64,000 nucleotides of DNA from Paracoccus sp. TOH (GCF_030388245.1 NZ_CP098360.1:2085640-2149639); one strand, 5' to 3'. Positions 53,218-63,489 are shown, numbered from the stretch's first letter. Program-made: numbers and translations. Notes: generated from the sequence alone by a model not told the origin.

Positions 53218-54417
53218 CTAGGCCCGCAGCCAGTCCGGCGCGTATCGGACCTCCTCCACCCCGGCCAGCGGCGCGATGCGCCGGATCTCGGCCGCCAGGG
53301 CGGCAAGCCGGCCCTGGCCCATGCGCAGCCCCGGCTCGGGCCAGAAGGCGCGGACGACCAGCACGCCATTCTCGCGCTTGGCATCCAGCCGCCCGATCAG
53401 CCGGTCGCCCTGCATGACCGGAAAGACGTAATAACCATATCGCCGCTTTTCCGCCGGCACGAAAATCTCGATGCGGTAGCGAAAGCCGAACAACCGCTCG
53501 GCCCGCGCCCGGTCGCGCAAGGCGGGATCGAAGGGCGAGAGCAACCGGACGCGCGACACGGGCTCGGGCAGCGTCGCGACCTGATCCAGCAGCGCCGGGG
53601 TCGAGAAACTGCGCCGCAGCGAGCCGTCGGCCATTTCCACGTCGATTTCCACGATGCGGCCGGCTGACAGCGCCGCGGCGCACCAGCGCTTCGCCTCGTC
53701 CGCCGTGGCGATGGCGAAGAAGCCGACCAGTTCGCCGCTGGTGGCGAAGCCCAGCCGCTCCAAAGCCGCGGCCATCGCCCAGTCGATGATCTCGGCCTCG
53801 TCAAGGCGCGCGGCCAGATGCTCGGCCGGGATCACCCGCTCGGCCAGGTCATAGACCTTGCGGAAGCCGGCGCGATGCCGGATCGCCAGCCGGCCCGAGC
53901 GCCACAGGTATTCCAGCGCGGTCTTGGACGGATGCCAATCCCACCAGCCGGCCGACGCCCTGGGCTCGTCGCCGCCCAGGTCCGACGCGCTGGCCGGGCC
54001 GTGATCGGCGATGCGGCGCAGGACCGGGCCGAACTCCGCGTCCCAGCCCTCGCGCCGCCATGTCGGCCAGCGGCGTTGCATATGCGCCTCGTCCCGGGCG
54101 AATTTCAGCCGCCACATCGGATAGAAACGCATCGGGATGACCGCGGCGTCATGGGTCCAGTGCTCGAAACCGGCGCGATGGCGGGCGATCAGTCTTTCCA
54201 GCGCCGGCGGACGGTAGCGGCCGCGCCGCGACCACAGGATCAGGTCATGCGCCCGCGCCAGGGTGTTCACGCTGTCCACCTGCACGAAGCCCAGGCCGGT
54301 CAGCACCTGTTCCAGATCCGTGCCCCGGCCCGGGCCAGCGCCGGGGCGCAGCAGCAGGTGCCGGTCCAGAAACAGCCGGCGCGCGTCGCGATTCTTCAGC
54401 TTGGGACGGGTCGTCAT
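53218..54417 (-). CDS. YcaQ/AlkZ-like DNA glycosylase family protein
   Basis: The 399-residue protein belongs to the winged-helix crosslink-repair glycosylase family (HTH_42). The QxD-type catalytic motif is seen in GFVQVDSVN near residue 45, with HDLILWSRRGRY, FEHWTHDAAVIP and the C-terminal LLSPFDPALRDRARAERLFGFRYRIEIFVP and RLDAKRENGVLVVRAFWPE. It would excise bulky or crosslinked bases. It is divergent from the H-NS-like gene with 63 bp between starts. Confidence 0.87.
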   Translation of the reverse strand: MTTRPKLKNRDARRLFLDRHLLLRPGAGPGRGTDLEQVLTGLGFVQVDSVNTLARAHDLILWSRRGRYRPPALERLIARHRAGFEHWTHDAAVIPMRFYPMWRLKFARDEAHMQRRWPTWRREGWDAEFGPVLRRIADHGPASASDLGGDEPRASAGWWDWHPSKTALEYLWRSGRLAIRHRAGFRKVYDLAERVIPAEHLAARLDEAEIIDWAMAAALERLGFATSGELVGFFAIATADEAKRWCAAALSAGRIVEIDVEMADGSLRRSFSTPALLDQVATLPEPVSRVRLLSPFDPALRDRARAERLFGFRYRIEIFVPAEKRRYGYYVFPVMQGDRLIGRLDAKRENGVLVVRAFWPEPGLRMGQGRLAALAAEIRRIAPLAGVEEVRYAPDWLRA

Positions 54418-54480
54418 CGTTGCGTTTGTCCTGTTGCGGATTCTGGTCTACAGATTTTGCCACACCAACGGGGATAAAGA

Positions 54481-54792
54481 ATGACCGATCCTGATGTGAA
54501 TGCCATGCCGCTGGCCGAGCTGAAACAGCTGCGCAAGGATGTCGAAAAGGCCATCGACGGCTACGCGACCCGCCGCATGGCCGAGGCGCGGGCCAAGGCC
54601 GAGGAAGCCGTGAAGGAATTCGGCTTCTCGCTGGCCGAACTGGTCGAGGCGGCGGCGCCGCGCCCGGCCTCTGTCGCGAAATACCGCCACCCGGAGAACC
54701 CGACCCTGACCTGGAGCGGCCGCGGCCGCAAGCCGGGCTGGATCGCCGACGCCCTGGCCGCCGGCAAGTCGCTTGGGGATTTCGCCATCTGA
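54481..54792 (+). CDS. H-NS-family nucleoid protein (HvrA-like)
   Basis: The 103-residue protein has an N-terminal coiled coil (MPLAELKQLRKDVEKAIDGYATRRMAEARAKAEEAV split by the rule) and the H-NS DNA-binding end YRHPENPTLTWSGRGRKPGW. HvrA-type proteins of purple bacteria act as global silencers and light/oxygen regulators. Such a silencer could bind the AT-richer islands in this window. Confidence 0.9.
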   Translation: MTDPDVNAMPLAELKQLRKDVEKAIDGYATRRMAEARAKAEEAVKEFGFSLAELVEAAAPRPASVAKYRHPENPTLTWSGRGRKPGWIADALAAGKSLGDFAI

Positions 54793-54856
54793 CCCGGCGG
54801 CGGGCCGCGGCAAGAAACCGGGTGACAAGCCGCGCCGCGGCCGCTATGCAGGGCGC

Positions 54857-54931
54857 ATGTCGCAACTGATGTTCTACACCACCTCGTTTTATTGGTTCCG
54901 CTGCATCCAGCGGAGCCGGGTTGCCGTGTAG
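54857..54931 (+). CDS. Aromatic-rich leader peptide of the DAHP synthase attenuator
   Basis: A 24-residue frame starts at ATG 54857 (a second ATG at 54869 is possible) and reads MFYTTSFYWFRC in its middle: three Phe, two Tyr and one Trp within ten codons. It ends TAG at 54929-54931, 98 nt before the start of DAHP synthase. The codons for Trp-Phe-Arg-Cys overlap the first arm of the downstream RNA hairpin. This is the layout of a leader peptide that senses charged aromatic tRNAs. Confidence 0.85.
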   Translation: MSQLMFYTTSFYWFRCIQRSRVAV

Positions 54932-54985
54932 CGCATAGGCGCGATACCGATCCCCGAAGCCGCTGGCCAGACCGGCGGCTTTTTT
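54894..54985 (+). terminator. Attenuator (alternative stems and terminator) of DAHP synthase
   Basis: Arm 1 GGTTCCGCTG (54894-54903) pairs with arm 2 CAGCGGAGCC (54908-54917), one G-U pair. Arm 2 can instead pair through CCAGCGG (54907-54913) with arm 3 CCGCTGG (54960-54966). Arm 3 otherwise forms the terminator stem AAGCCGC/GCGGCTT (54957-54963 with 54975-54981) followed by a T-run (54980-54985). A ribosome stalled on the aromatic codons would cover arm 1 and allow the 2:3 antiterminator. Confidence 0.85.
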
Positions 54986-55029
54986 CTTGCGATGCGCTTC
55001 CGGTCCGGCCTCTCCACAAGGAAAGAGCC

Positions 55030-56094
55030 ATGCCCATCCAGACCGAGAACCTGCATATCGACACGCTCCGCCCCCTGCCCGCCCCCGCCGCGCTGGCCGC
55101 CAGCCTGCCGCGCGACGAGGCGATCTCACGCATCGTGGCCGACAGCCGCGCCGCCATCCGCGCCATCCTTGCCGGTCGCGACGGCCGGCTGCTGGTGATC
55201 GCCGGCCCCTGTTCGATCCACGACCCCGATGCGGCGCTGGATTACGCCGCGCGGCTGGCCGCGCTGCGCCATGCGCTTGCCGACCGGCTGGAGATCGTGA
55301 TGCGGGTCTATTTCGAAAAGCCGCGCACCACCGTGGGCTGGAAAGGGCTGATCAACGACCCGCATCTGGACGGCTCGGACCGCATCGAGGACGGCCTGCC
55401 GCTGGCCCGCCGCCTGCTGCTGGAGATCAACCGCATGGGCCTGCCGGCGGCGACCGAGTTCCTCGACCCGATCCTGCCGCAATATTTCGCCGATCTGATC
55501 GCCTGGGGCGCCATCGGCGCCCGCACCACGGAAAGCCAGATCCACCGCCAGCTCGCCTCGGGCCTGTCCTGCCCGGTCGGGTTCAAGAACGGCACCGATG
55601 GCGGGGTGCAGGTGGCGCTGGACGCCATCCGCTCGGCCGCCGGCTCGCACAGCTTCCCGGCCATCACCGCCGATGGTCGCGCGGCCATCGCCACCACAAC
55701 CGGCAACGATGCCTGCCATGTCGTGCTGCGCGGCGGCCATGGCGGGCCGAATTACGGCGCCGGCCATGTCGCGGCCGTGGCCGAAGCCGCCGCGACAGCG
55801 GGGATCGATCCCGGCATCGTCATCGACGCAAGCCATGCCAACAGCGGCAAGGATCCGGCCCGCCAACCGGCGGTCATCGCCGACATCGCCGCACAGATCC
55901 GCGCCGGCGAGACGCGGATTCGCGGCGTCATGCTGGAAAGCAACCTGGTCGCCGGCCGGCAGGAGCTGGTTCCCGGCCAAACCCCGGTCCATGGCCAGAG
56001 CATCACCGACGGCTGCATCGGCTGGGAGGAGACCCGCGCCCTGCTGCGGGACCTGGCCGAAACGGCGGCGGGCCGGCTGCGCATCGCCGCCTGA
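55030..56094 (+). CDS. aroG: 3-deoxy-7-phosphoheptulonate (DAHP) synthase, class I
   Basis: The 354-residue enzyme makes DAHP from phosphoenolpyruvate and erythrose 4-phosphate, the first step to aromatic amino acids. Motifs: VIAGPCSIHDPDAALDYA, YFEKPRTTVGWKGLINDP, GARTTESQIHRQLASGLSCP, VGFKNGTDGGVQVALDA, VLRGGHGGPNYG and IDASHANSGKDPARQP. The ATG at 55030 follows AAGAG. Expression is likely set by the leader-peptide attenuator directly upstream. Which of the AroF/G/H isoenzymes it equals cannot be told. Confidence 0.95.
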   Translation: MPIQTENLHIDTLRPLPAPAALAASLPRDEAISRIVADSRAAIRAILAGRDGRLLVIAGPCSIHDPDAALDYAARLAALRHALADRLEIVMRVYFEKPRTTVGWKGLINDPHLDGSDRIEDGLPLARRLLLEINRMGLPAATEFLDPILPQYFADLIAWGAIGARTTESQIHRQLASGLSCPVGFKNGTDGGVQVALDAIRSAAGSHSFPAITADGRAAIATTTGNDACHVVLRGGHGGPNYGAGHVAAVAEAAATAGIDPGIVIDASHANSGKDPARQPAVIADIAAQIRAGETRIRGVMLESNLVAGRQELVPGQTPVHGQSITDGCIGWEETRALLRDLAETAAGRLRIAA

Positions 56095-56165
56095 CCGGCG
56101 GGCTGAGGGCTGATGCGGTCCGGCCGGTTGCGGCCGGTCCGCGTCTTTCCACCGCGAACGGGCGG

Positions 56166-57944
56166 TTACAGCGGCCAGAACAGCGGAATCGTCAGGCAGG
56201 CCACGATGCCGCAGATGATGTCCAGCGGCACCCCCACCTTGACGAAATCGCTGAACCTGTAGCCGCCGGGGCCATAGACCATCAGATGCGTCTGGTAGCC
56301 GATGGGCGTCGCGAAGGCGACGGTGGCCGAGAACATCACGGCCACCACATAGGCGCGCGGGTCGTGGCCCAGGGATTTGGCCAGAGCGATGGCCACCGGC
56401 GTCAGCAGCACCGCGACGGCGTTGTTCGACAGCACCTCGGTCATCACCAGGCCCAGAAAATACACCGCGATCAGCGTGGCAAAGGGCGGCAGCCCCTGCA
56501 GCCAGGGTGCGACGAACCCCACCACCAGGTTGACGGTGCCGGTATGTTCCAGCGCCTCGCCCACCGCCAGCATGGCAAAAATCATCGCCATCAGCCTTGC
56601 ATCGACAAAGGCGAACGCCTCCTCGGCATCGACGCAATGGGTGATCAGGATGATCGCCGCGGCGATGAAGGCCAGCGCCATGATCGGCGCCACGTCCAGC
56701 GCCGCCAGGCTGACCACGGCCAGCAGGCAGAGGATGGCAATGGGCGCCTTCGAGCGCCGGAACGGCCGGGCCGAGGGCCGCGAGACATCGACCAACTCCA
56801 TGTCGGCGGCAAGGCGGGCGATGTCCTCGGGCGCGCCTTCCAGAAGCAGCGTGTCGCCGGTCTGCACCACTAGGTCGTCAAGCTGGCGGCCGATGTTCTG
56901 GCTGCGGCGATGCGCGGCCAGGACATAGACGCCATAGCGCCGGCGCAGGCGCATGTCGCCCAGCCGCCGCCCGATCAGCCGCGCGCCGGGCGAGATCAGC
57001 ACCTCGACGGTTTCGGTCGCGACCGAGCTGAGCTTGTCGACCATCTGGAAATTCTTGTTCTCCTGCATCTCCAAAAGCTCGGCCATTTCCGAGCGCAGCA
57101 CCACGCGGTCGCCCGGCTCCAGCACCACCTCGGCCAGGTTGCGGCGCAGCGAGGCATCGCCGCGCAGCACGTCGATCACCCGCACCGAATCGCGCTTGAA
57201 GATCGGCGCCGACAGCACCTCGAGCCCGACCAGGCTGGAATCCTCGGGAATGGCGACCTCGGTGAAGTATTTCATCTCGCGCCGCGTGCCCAGGAAGCCG
57301 GCAAGCGAGGTGCGCTCGGGCAGAAGCCGCCAGCCGATCAGCACGAAATAGGCGATGCCGGCCAGCGTGATGGCGATGCCGACCGGGGCGATCTCGAAGA
57401 TCGAGAACGGGGTCATGCCGGCCTCGCGCGCCACGCCGTCGACCAGCAGGTTGGTCGAGGTGCCGATCAGGGTCATCATGCCGCCCAGGATGGTGAAATA
57501 GCTCAGCGGCATCAGGAATTTCGACGGCGAGGCGCCCAGCCGCAACGCCAGCTGGATGAAGATCGGGATCATCACCGCCACCACCGGCGTGTTGTTCATG
57601 ATCGCCGAGGCGATGATGACGAAGCCGAACAGCGCGCAAAGCGTCAGCCGGGGATGGCTGTCGGCCCGCGCCGTCACCAGCCGCGACATGATTTCCAGCG
57701 CGCCGGTGCGCAAAAGGCCGCCCATGATCAGGAACATGAAGGCGATGGTCCAGGGCGCCGCGTTCGACAGCACCGAGGCCGCGTCCTTGATCGGCAACAG
57801 CCCCAGCAGCATCAACATCGCGGCCGTGCCGATCGCGACGACCTCGGGCGGGCGCCGTTCCCGGATGAACTCGATGAACATGATGGTCACGATGATCAGC
57901 ATGGCGATCGCCGCGTTCGTTCCGGTCAGTGCAAAACCAAACAT
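56166..57944 (-). CDS. SLC13-family permease with two TrkA-C domains
   Basis: The 592-residue protein has about eleven membrane segments typical of the divalent anion:sodium symporter/ArsB-like fold (FMFLIMGGLLRTGALEIM, MIPIFIQLALRLGASPSKFLMPLSYFTILGGMMTLIGTSTNLLV) interrupted by two TrkA-C (RCK_C) regulatory domains in the middle (about residues 210-400; LSAPIFKRDSVRVIDVL, LRRRYGVYVLAAHRRSQNIG). Such proteins carry sulfate or dicarboxylates; the substrate is open. ATG at 57944 chosen over an upstream start. Confidence 0.88.
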   Translation of the reverse strand: MFGFALTGTNAAIAMLIIVTIMFIEFIRERRPPEVVAIGTAAMLMLLGLLPIKDAASVLSNAAPWTIAFMFLIMGGLLRTGALEIMSRLVTARADSHPRLTLCALFGFVIIASAIMNNTPVVAVMIPIFIQLALRLGASPSKFLMPLSYFTILGGMMTLIGTSTNLLVDGVAREAGMTPFSIFEIAPVGIAITLAGIAYFVLIGWRLLPERTSLAGFLGTRREMKYFTEVAIPEDSSLVGLEVLSAPIFKRDSVRVIDVLRGDASLRRNLAEVVLEPGDRVVLRSEMAELLEMQENKNFQMVDKLSSVATETVEVLISPGARLIGRRLGDMRLRRRYGVYVLAAHRRSQNIGRQLDDLVVQTGDTLLLEGAPEDIARLAADMELVDVSRPSARPFRRSKAPIAILCLLAVVSLAALDVAPIMALAFIAAAIILITHCVDAEEAFAFVDARLMAMIFAMLAVGEALEHTGTVNLVVGFVAPWLQGLPPFATLIAVYFLGLVMTEVLSNNAVAVLLTPVAIALAKSLGHDPRAYVVAVMFSATVAFATPIGYQTHLMVYGPGGYRFSDFVKVGVPLDIICGIVACLTIPLFWPL

Positions 57945-58044
57945 GCAAGTCCTGTCCAGAGGCACCGTTAATCACGGCCCATTCGATGGGGTAATAGAAT
58001 TATTTCCCCTGTCGTCGCAAGCGAAAGCGCCGGACCGGCCGCAG

Positions 58045-58863
58045 TCAGGCGAAAATCGGCGAGGCGGAAAGCCGGCCGCCGGCCCGCACCGCCTCGACGG
58101 CCGTGGCCTTGCCGGTGCGGTCGTCGGTGGTGACCAGCACGCCCGACAGCGTCGCCTCGCCCTCGGCCGGGGTGAAGCGTTCCGAGGCCATGCCGGTCAG
58201 GAACCGGCGCAGCGGCTCGGTCTTTTCCATGCCGATCACGCTGTCATAATCGCCGCACATGCCGGCATCGGTCTGGTAGGCGGTGCCGCGGTTCAGGATC
58301 ATGGTGTCGGCGGTGGGCACATGGGTATGGGTGCCGACGACCAGGCTGGCGCGACCGTCGCACCAATGGCCGACCGCCATCTTCTCGCTGGTGGCCTCGG
58401 CATGGATGTCGACCACGCTGGCCTGCACCAGCCCGCCCAAGGGATGCGCCTTCAGCACCGCATCGATGGCCGAGAACGGGTCGTCGAAGGGCCGTTTCAT
58501 GAACACCTGACCCAGAACCTGCGCCACCAGAACCTTGCGGCCGCGCGTCGCGTCGAACACGCGCGCGCCGCGGCCGGGCGCGACCTTGGAATAGTTCAGC
58601 GGCCGGATGATGCGCGGCTCGGTTTCGATATAAGACAGCATTTCCTTCTGGTCGAAGGCATGGTCGCCCAGTGTCACGCAATCTGCACCCGAATCGAGTA
58701 TGAGCTTGGCGTGTCCCCCGGTCAGACCCATGCCGCCGCTGGCATTCTCGCCGTTGACGATGGCGAAATCGACCCCCAGTCGCGCTTTCAGCGGCCCGAG
58801 CCCTTCCGAAATGGCGCGCCGGCCGGCGCGCCCCATCACATCGCCAAGATAGAGAATCCGCAT
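58045..58863 (-). CDS. YmdB-type metallophosphoesterase
   Basis: The 272-residue protein matches the TIGR00282 family of metallophosphoesterases: MRILYLGDVMGRAGRRA, FAIVNGENASGGMGLT, DCVTLGDHAFDQKEML, VVDIHAEATSEKMAVGHWCDGRASLVVGTHTHVPTAD and AGMCGDYDSVIGM. It carries all expected metal ligands. Family members hydrolyse cyclic nucleotides in vitro; the physiological role here is unknown. Confidence 0.92.
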   Translation of the reverse strand: MRILYLGDVMGRAGRRAISEGLGPLKARLGVDFAIVNGENASGGMGLTGGHAKLILDSGADCVTLGDHAFDQKEMLSYIETEPRIIRPLNYSKVAPGRGARVFDATRGRKVLVAQVLGQVFMKRPFDDPFSAIDAVLKAHPLGGLVQASVVDIHAEATSEKMAVGHWCDGRASLVVGTHTHVPTADTMILNRGTAYQTDAGMCGDYDSVIGMEKTEPLRRFLTGMASERFTPAEGEATLSGVLVTTDDRTGKATAVEAVRAGGRLSASPIFA

Positions 58864-58927
58864 GCGCCAGCGTTAGGCCAAAGCAGCAGCATCCTCAAGC
58901 CCCGCCGCCGCGTGACGGTGGCGGGCC

Positions 58928-60466
58928 TCAACCCAGAAAAGCCCCCAACGCCGTGCCCGCCAGGGCGGCGACGGCCCCCAGCGCCATGCCAACCGCCAGT
59001 CCCCGGCCCCGGCGGGGCGGAGGCGGCGGGGCGGCCGGCTCGCGCAGCAGCTCGGGCATGCGGCGTTCCAGGAATTCCGGCAGCAGCGGCGCGAAACGGC
59101 CCAGCACCTGCGCCGCCCGCGCCAGATCGCGGGTCGCGGCCCTGGGCCCCAGGTTGTCGCGGATGTAGCTTTCCACCACCGGCCGGGCGACCTGCCACAT
59201 GTTGATCTGCGGGTCGAGCGAGCGCGCCACCCCCTCGACCACGACCATGGTGCGCTGCAGCAGGATCAGTTCGGTCCTTGTGGCCATGCCGAAACGCTCG
59301 GTCACTTCGAACAGATAGGCCAGCAGATTCGCCATCGAGATCTGGCTGGCATCGGCGCCGAAAATCGGCTCGCCCACCGCCCGCAGCGCGCGAGAAAATT
59401 CCTTGATGTCGCGGTCGGGCGGCACGTAGCCCGCCTCGAAATGCACCCGCGCCACGCGATCGTAGTCGCGGCGGATGAAGCCCATCAGGATCTCGGCATA
59501 GACGCGGCGGGTATATTCGTCGATCTCGCCCATGATGCCGAAATCGTAGATGACGACGTCGCCGTCCCTTGCCACCTTCAGATTGCCCTGGTGCATGTCG
59601 GCATGAAAATAGCCGTCGCGCAGCGCGTGACACAGGAACAGTTGCAATACCCGCTCGCCCAGTTTCGGCAGGTCGTGGCCGGCGGCGCGCAGCGCGGCGA
59701 TGTCGCCCAGCGGCGTGCCCTCGGCCCAGTCGGTGGTCAGCACCCGCCGGGCGCTGAGATGCCAATGCGGGCGGGGAACCTTCATCCCCTCGTCGCCCCG
59801 GGTATTCTCGGCGAATTCCGAAGCCGAGGCGGCTTCCAGCCGCAGGTCCAGCTCTCCGGTGACCACCGATTCGAAATGGGCGACCACATCGCGCGGCCGC
59901 AGACGGCGGGTGGCGGGCGACAGCCGCTCGATCATCCCGGCGGCGAAGTGAAAGGCGTCGATGTCGCGGCGGAAGGCGGATTCGATGCCCGGCCGCAGCA
60001 CCTTGACCGCGACCTCGCGGCCGTTGTCGGCGCGGCGCGCGCGATGGACCTGGGCGATCGAGGCCGCCGCCACCGGCTCGGAGAACGCGTCGAACAGCGC
60101 CTCGACCGGCTGGCCCAGCTCGGCCCGCAGGGTGCGGCGTGCCTGGTCCTGCGAAAAGGGCGGCAGTCGGTCCTGCAGCATGGAAAGCTGGTCGGCCAGC
60201 TCGACCCCGACCACATCCGGCCGGGTCGACAGGATCTGGCCGAACTTCACATAGGCCGGCCCCAGCGCGGTGATGGCGCGGGTGACGGGCGGCAACGCGG
60301 GGTCGCCCTTGTAGCCGAGCCAGGCGAAGGGCCAGCCAAGGATGCGCGCCGCGACGCGCAGGCGGGCGGGCGCGTCCGCCGCGTCCAGCGCCACCTTCAT
60401 GGCGCCGGTGCGTTCGAAGGTGGCGCCGGTGCGGATCAGGCGCCAGATGTTGTGCGGGCCGCGCAT
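58928..60466 (-). CDS. ubiB: UbiB ubiquinone biosynthesis atypical kinase
   Basis: The 512-residue protein has the ABC1/UbiB kinase-like core: [14 protein letters not shown] (KxGQ motif), [34 protein letters not shown] and [15 protein letters not shown], and C-terminal hydrophobic segments ([22 protein letters not shown]). It supports ubiquinone synthesis at the membrane. It starts one base after the ubiE stop, so the two form an operon. Confidence 0.95.
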   Translation of the reverse strand: MRGPHNIWRLIRTGATFERTGAMKVALDAADAPARLRVAARILGWPFAWLGYKGDPALPPVTRAITALGPAYVKFGQILSTRPDVVGVELADQLSMLQDRLPPFSQDQARRTLRAELGQPVEALFDAFSEPVAAASIAQVHRARRADNGREVAVKVLRPGIESAFRRDIDAFHFAAGMIERLSPATRRLRPRDVVAHFESVVTGELDLRLEAASASEFAENTRGDEGMKVPRPHWHLSARRVLTTDWAEGTPLGDIAALRAAGHDLPKLGERVLQLFLCHALRDGYFHADMHQGNLKVARDGDVVIYDFGIMGEIDEYTRRVYAEILMGFIRRDYDRVARVHFEAGYVPPDRDIKEFSRALRAVGEPIFGADASQISMANLLAYLFEVTERFGMATRTELILLQRTMVVVEGVARSLDPQINMWQVARPVVESYIRDNLGPRAATRDLARAAQVLGRFAPLLPEFLERRMPELLREPAAPPPPPRRGRGLAVGMALGAVAALAGTALGAFLG

Positions 60467-60467
60467 G

Positions 60468-61244
60468 TCAGAGCTTCCAGCCGGAATGCAGCGCGGCGAT
60501 GCCCATCGACAGGTTGCGCCATTGCACGCGGCCGAAGCCCGCTTCGCGGATCATCTCGGCAAAGGTTTCCTGATCGGGGAACTTGCGGATCGATTCCACC
60601 AGATACTGATAGCTGTCGCGGTCGTTCGCGACGATCTGCCCCATGACCGGAATCACGTTGAAGCTGTAGCGGTCATAGAGCCATTGCAGCATCGGCACCG
60701 GCATCTGGCTGAACTCCAGCACCAGCAGCCGGCCGCCGGGCTTGAGCACGCGCCGCGCCTCGGCCAGCGCCTGCGGGATGCGGGTGACGTTGCGGATGCC
60801 GAAGCTGATCGTGTAGCGGTCGAAGCTGTCATCGGCGAAGGGCAGCCGCATGGCATCGCCGGTGACCCAGGCCAGGCGGTCCGCAAGCTTGCCGGCCTCG
60901 GCGCGCTTCCTGCCCTCGACCAGCATCGACTCGGTCATGTCGCAGACGGTGACGCGGGCACCCGGAGCGCGTTCCAGAAAGCGGAAGGCGATATCGCCGG
61001 TGCCGCCAGCCACGTCCAGCAAATGCTGGCCGTCGCGCGGCGCCAGCCAGTCCATCATCGCCGTCTTCCAGACCCGGTGGATGCCGGCGCTCATCAGGTC
61101 GTTCATCACGTCGTAGCGCGAGGCGACGCGGGAGAATACGCCATGGACCAGCCCGGCCTTGTCCTTTTCGGCCACGGTGCGAAAACCGAAATGGGTTTCC
61201 CCGTTGCTGTTGCCGCCGGGCTTGCCGCGCTCGTCAGGGCTCAT
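60468..61244 (-). CDS. ubiE: Ubiquinone/menaquinone biosynthesis C-methyltransferase UbiE
   Basis: The 258-residue SAM-dependent enzyme has [25 protein letters not shown], the SAM motif [16 protein letters not shown], and the signature [28 protein letters not shown] at 61244 is chosen because it gives the normal family length; the upstream frame is a shadow of mutM. Divergent from mutM with 99 bp between starts. Confidence 0.95.
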   Translation of the reverse strand: MSPDERGKPGGNSNGETHFGFRTVAEKDKAGLVHGVFSRVASRYDVMNDLMSAGIHRVWKTAMMDWLAPRDGQHLLDVAGGTGDIAFRFLERAPGARVTVCDMTESMLVEGRKRAEAGKLADRLAWVTGDAMRLPFADDSFDRYTISFGIRNVTRIPQALAEARRVLKPGGRLLVLEFSQMPVPMLQWLYDRYSFNVIPVMGQIVANDRDSYQYLVESIRKFPDQETFAEMIREAGFGRVQWRNLSMGIAALHSGWKL

Positions 61245-61343
61245 ATCGCTTGTCCATCCGTCGTTTCGCGCCCAGATAGTCCGAAAGCGCGCCGCGCGCC
61301 ATACCGGGGACGCGGGCCGCACCATGCGACGAACGGGAAGAAA

Positions 61344-62189
61344 ATGCCAGAACTGCCAGAGGTGGAAACCGTGCGACGCGGCCTTCAGCCGCATCTCGAG
61401 GGGCGGGTGATCGCCCGCGCCGAAGCCCGCCGCCCCGACCTGCGCTGGCCCTTGCCGCCGGATCTGGTGCAGGTGCTGACCGGCGCGCGGGTGATCGGCT
61501 TGCGCCGCCGGTCGAAATACATCCTGGCCGATCTGGAGGATCGCGGCAGCCTGCTTTTGCACCTGGGCATGTCGGGGCGGATGCTGATCGAGGGGGAATC
61601 GCAGGGCGAATTCCACCGCGACCCGGCGATCCTGCCGCGCCACGACCATGTGGTGCTGTGGACCGACCTGGGCACGCGCATCACCTTCAACGACGCGCGG
61701 CGATTCGGCATGGTCGACCTGGTGGCGCCGGGGGTGACGCATCCGCTGCTGGCGCATCTGGGCCCCGAACCGCTGTCCGAGGCCTTCACCCCCGGGGCGC
61801 TGGAACGGGCCTTCGCCGGGCGGCGCATGCCGGTCAAGGCGGCGCTGCTCGACCAGCGAATCGTGGCCGGGCTGGGCAATATCTACGTCTCCGAGGCGCT
61901 GCACCGCGCCGGGATCGACCCGCGCCGGCTGGCCGGCGCGGTCGCGGCGCCGGAAGTGGCGGCGCTGGTCGGCCATGTCCGCGCCGTGCTGGAGGAGGCG
62001 ATCGCCGCCGGCGGCTCGTCCCTGCGCGACCACCGGCAGGCCACGGGCGAGCTGGGCTATTTCCAGCATTCCTTCCGCGTCTACGACCGCGAGGGGGCGC
62101 CCTGCCCGACGCCGGGTTGCGCGGGCACGGTGCAGCGCATCGTGCAATCCGGCCGGTCGAGCTATTTCTGCCCGCTCTGCCAGGGCTGA
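61344..62189 (+). CDS. mutM: Formamidopyrimidine-DNA glycosylase
   Basis: The 281-residue base-excision repair enzyme starts [14 protein letters not shown] (catalytic Pro after Met removal), contains the [10 protein letters not shown] block, [21 protein letters not shown], and ends with the zinc finger ([20 protein letters not shown] followed by YFCPLC). It removes 8-oxoguanine. GGAAG precedes the ATG. Confidence 0.96.
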   Translation: MPELPEVETVRRGLQPHLEGRVIARAEARRPDLRWPLPPDLVQVLTGARVIGLRRRSKYILADLEDRGSLLLHLGMSGRMLIEGESQGEFHRDPAILPRHDHVVLWTDLGTRITFNDARRFGMVDLVAPGVTHPLLAHLGPEPLSEAFTPGALERAFAGRRMPVKAALLDQRIVAGLGNIYVSEALHRAGIDPRRLAGAVAAPEVAALVGHVRAVLEEAIAAGGSSLRDHRQATGELGYFQHSFRVYDREGAPCPTPGCAGTVQRIVQSGRSSYFCPLCQG

Positions 62190-62295
62190 AGCCGCCTCCG
62201 GCGGGGGTATTTGATCAACAGAGAAGCGCGCTGGCCTTGCGGTCGCGCATTTGTTACGAGTCGCGGTCAGCTTGTTTGCGAAAGGCAAGGAGTCG

Positions 62296-63072
62296 ATGGC
62301 TTACCAGACCCTCACCGTCGAGATCGACGACTATGTTGCGCTGATCCGGCTGAACCGGCCCGAGGCGCTGAACGCACTGAACTCTCAACTCATGGGGGAA
62401 CTGGCCGAGGCGACGGCCGAGGCCGACCGGAACGAGAAGGTGCGCTGCATCGTCCTGACCGGCAGCGAGAAGGCATTCGCCGCCGGCGCCGACATCAAGG
62501 AGATGTCCGGCAAGAGCTTCGTCGAGGTGTACAACGAAAACATCTTCGGCGACGAGATCGACCGCATCACCGCCACCCGCAAGCCGATCATCGCCGCCGT
62601 CTCGGGCTATGCGCTGGGGGGCGGCTGCGAACTGGCCATGGCCTGCGACTTCATCCTCTGTGCCGACAATGCCAAGTTCGGCCAGCCCGAGATCAACCTG
62701 GGCGTCATCGCCGGAATCGGCGGCACCCAGCGCCTGACTCGCTTCGTCGGCAAGTCGAAGTCGATGGAGATGCATCTGACCGGCCGCTTCATGGATGCGG
62801 CCGAGGCCGAGCGCTCGGGTCTGGTCAGCCGCGTGGTGCCGGCGGCCAAGCTGATCCCCGAGGCGCTGGCCACCGCGAAGAAGATCGCCGAGAAGGGCCA
62901 GATCGCCGTCGCCACCGCCAAGGAGGCCGTCAACCGCGCCTATGAGACCACGCTGCGCGAGGGCGTGCTGTTCGAGCGCCGCAGCTTCCAGGCGCTGTTC
63001 GCCACCGAGGACCAGAAGGAGGGCATGGCCGCCTTTCTGGAAAAGCGCGAGCCGCAATTCCGCGACCGCTGA
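62296..63072 (+). CDS. Enoyl-CoA hydratase
   Basis: The 258-residue crotonase-family enzyme has [19 protein letters not shown], the oxyanion-hole block [20 protein letters not shown], and [25 protein letters not shown] with the two catalytic glutamates. It hydrates short-chain enoyl-CoA in fatty acid oxidation. AAGGAG lies before the ATG and a strong hairpin follows. Confidence 0.94.
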   Translation: MAYQTLTVEIDDYVALIRLNRPEALNALNSQLMGELAEATAEADRNEKVRCIVLTGSEKAFAAGADIKEMSGKSFVEVYNENIFGDEIDRITATRKPIIAAVSGYALGGGCELAMACDFILCADNAKFGQPEINLGVIAGIGGTQRLTRFVGKSKSMEMHLTGRFMDAAEAERSGLVSRVVPAAKLIPEALATAKKIAEKGQIAVATAKEAVNRAYETTLREGVLFERRSFQALFATEDQKEGMAAFLEKREPQFRDR

Positions 63073-63088
63073 TTCTGCTTGGCTTTCC

Positions 63089-63114
63089 GCCCGGGCCGCG
63101 ATATAGGCCCGGGC
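63089..63114 (+). terminator. Hairpin after enoyl-CoA hydratase gene
   Basis: GCCCGGGCC (63089-63097) and GGCCCGGGC (63106-63114) form a perfect 9-bp stem 16 bp after the stop codon. Only TTA follows, so the T-run is poor. Confidence 0.65.
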
Positions 63115-63151
63115 TTACATGCGCGTGGGCCCGCTTAAGGCAAGAATCATG

Positions 63152-63171
63152 ACCGTCCGCTTTCGGACGGT
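63152..63171 (+). promoter_or_regulatory. Stem-loop in the rpsT leader
   Basis: ACCGTCCG (63152-63159), loop CTTT and CGGACGGT (63164-63171) form a perfect 8-bp hairpin 48 nt upstream of the rpsT start. It may be part of an S20 autoregulatory leader; this is inference. Confidence 0.45.
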
Positions 63172-63219
63172 GCCGTGGGGCTTTTGCGTAATCGAGATAC
63201 GAGAAAGAGAACAGGACCC

Positions 63220-63489
63220 ATGGCCAACACGCCCCAGTCGAAGAAACGCGCCCGCCAGCTCGAGCGCCAGACCGCCGTCAACAAAGCCCGCCGCTCGCGC
63301 ATCCGCACCTTCCTGCGCAAGGTCGAGGAAGCCATCGCCAGCGGCAATGCCGACGCCGCCCGCGAAGCCCTGCAGAGCGCCCAGCCGGAACTGATGCGCG
63401 GCGTGACCAAGGGCGTCGTTCACAAGAACACCGCCGCCCGCAAGATCTCGCGCCTGTCGGCCCGGGTGAAGGCCCTGGCGACCGCCTGA
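63220..63489 (+). CDS. rpsT: 30S ribosomal protein S20
   Basis: The 89-residue basic protein starts [20 protein letters not shown] and contains [16 protein letters not shown] and [19 protein letters not shown], as in S20. It binds 16S rRNA in the small subunit. The ATG at 63220 follows AGGA. In this bacterial family dnaA usually follows. Confidence 0.97.
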   Translation: MANTPQSKKRARQLERQTAVNKARRSRIRTFLRKVEEAIASGNADAAREALQSAQPELMRGVTKGVVHKNTAARKISRLSARVKALATA

